Source: Lentisphaeria bacterium (GTDB lineage Bacteria > Verrucomicrobiota > Lentisphaeria > JABSQK01 > UBA12247). Taken from it: DNA of 5,808 bases. Within the stretch, counting starts at the first letter, position 1; each line of letters opens with the position of its first letter. The position numbers were made by a program, and so were the translations under genes. The notes under the pieces are model-generated. The model saw nothing but the letters and a program-made list of their open reading frames with translations, ran no database searches and was not told the origin of the DNA. Shown here in pieces: positions 5,388-5,808 of this stretch. Location of the stretch: the NCBI GenBank assembly GCA_003477185.1, contig DMTJ01000472.1:1-5808 (forward strand), read 5' to 3'.

Positions 5388-5808
5388 GTGGACATTGCCG
5401 AATTACAGCGTTTGCTGCCACATAACAGCCTGCGACGGGCCAGCGAGCTGCCGTCGCGTGCCGTCACGTGGACACTTAAGGCACTGTGCGGCAGCCTGGT
5501 GCAACTAAGCTGGGGTGGCCACTCCGCTGCCTATGCGCTCGCGGCCGAGTTGGTCACCGAGACGCAGCAGGCCCATCAATTCTGCGCCTGGATTCGACCA
5601 GCCGCTTCGGGCGTGCATCCGCCTGATCTCTACCGCTGGGGGATCGACCCGGCGGCGTTGCCATTTGTGATGCTTGACGAGCCGCTGGCCCGGCTGCAAG
5701 CGACCGAGACCCTGGCCTGCTCTGGAGCCTTCAGCACGCTGATTGTGGAGTGTGATCAGCACCTGGCCGTAGCCCCGGCAAAACGGCTTGCGGACTCCGC
5801 AAAACGCC
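5388..5808 (+). CDS. ImuA/RecA-like protein, N-terminal part (runs off right edge)
   Basis: From GTG 5388 the frame is open to the right edge, giving 140 codons without a stop. The pattern resembles ImuA-type RecA-fold proteins. An N-terminal segment (ELPSRAVTWTLKAL) leads to a beta strand and degenerate P-loop region (GSLVQLSWGGHSAAYALAAEL, about 35-55). Next comes a strand FCAWIRPAASGVHPPDLYRWGID (about 65-87), where RecA-like proteins read 'W-D...hydrophobic...P..L...GID'. Then follow LPFVMLDEP (91-99) and a helix/strand pair ACSGAFSTLIVEC (110-122), equivalent to the SGAF-hydrophobic-hydrophobic-V Walker B region. The Gly-x-x-x-x-Gly-Lys-Thr of a true Walker A is absent, so ATP hydrolysis is doubtful. 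In known systems ImuA works with ImuB and DnaE2 in SOS-induced mutagenic translesion synthesis; those genes would lie downstream, outside the window. A different inactive RecA/KaiC-fold protein is possible. It is transcribed divergently from the TMTC-tcdA-prepilin operon. Confidence 0.6.
   Translation, partial: MDIAELQRLLPHNSLRRASELPSRAVTWTLKALCGSLVQLSWGGHSAAYALAAELVTETQQAHQFCAWIRPAASGVHPPDLYRWGIDPAALPFVMLDEPLARLQATETLACSGAFSTLIVECDQHLAVAPAKRLADSAKR
5788..5802. repeat. Perfect 15-base palindrome TTGCGGACTCCGCAA, copy 3
   Basis: The 7-bp arms TTGCGGA and TCCGCAA flank a single central C. It lies inside the ImuA-like gene (Leu-Ala-Asp-Ser-Ala-Lys) and is followed by AACGCC. Related copies sit at 4048-4061 and 4328-4342. 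Confidence 0.4.

Noticed and set aside
5270..5467. 65-codon minus-strand frame across the divergent promoter
   Set aside because: It crosses the promoter and the start of the ImuA-like gene, and shows no ribosome binding site or conserved motif.
5451..5470. Tandem 10-base repeat CCGTCGCGTG/CCGTCACGTG
   Set aside because: Nine of ten bases match, but there are only two units inside a coding sequence, in different reading phases. Chance duplication is the simplest explanation.

Overview
The window most likely comes from a free-living bacterium of the PVC superphylum, probably Verrucomicrobiota or a relative such as Lentisphaerota/Kiritimatiellota. The best marker is the prepilin-like protein at 1863-2687. 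It has an [10 protein letters not shown]-terminus followed by [11 protein letters not shown], and an H-x9-DG motif near the C-terminus, a combination typical of large paralogous families in that group. The membrane-TPR protein resembles the eukaryotic TMTC family, and an ImuA/RecA-like protein is encoded at the right edge; both fit this placement. The taxonomic call is inference from protein style, not from a marker gene.

Layout. Positions 2-274 (+) are the C-terminal end of a family 4 type glycosyltransferase whose start lies off the left edge. Positions 340-1560 (+) encode a response regulator with a receiver domain, a coiled coil, a PAS-like domain and a helical tail, but no recognisable output or kinase domain. 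Positions 1561-1862 are a convergent intergenic region with no convincing gene, one weak terminator candidate and a small perfect hairpin.

On the minus strand, reading right to left, three genes form a tight cluster: a TMTC-like multi-pass membrane protein with C-terminal TPRs (5262-3544), the t6A dehydratase TcdA (3544-2684) and the H-x9-DG prepilin-like protein (2687-1863). They are joined by TGATG and ATGA stop/start overlaps, so they are very likely one translationally coupled operon.

Positions 5263-5387 are a divergent regulatory region with an AT-rich island, a good sigma70-like promoter facing right, a 7-bp inverted repeat and a Shine-Dalgarno sequence. This promoter reads into a gene starting with GTG at 5388 that runs off the right edge. 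Its product looks like an ImuA-type RecA-fold protein of the mutagenic translesion repair cassette (usually imuA-imuB-dnaE2), with a degenerate Walker A region.

The genes do not form one obvious pathway. The left side is signalling and glycan synthesis, the middle operon mixes a possible protein glycosyltransferase, tRNA modification and a pseudopilin-like surface protein, and the right edge is probably damage-inducible repair. No clearly new defence or mobile system is visible. The items most worth checking are the unusual operon composition, the output-less response regulator, the degenerate ImuA-like protein and its putative operator.
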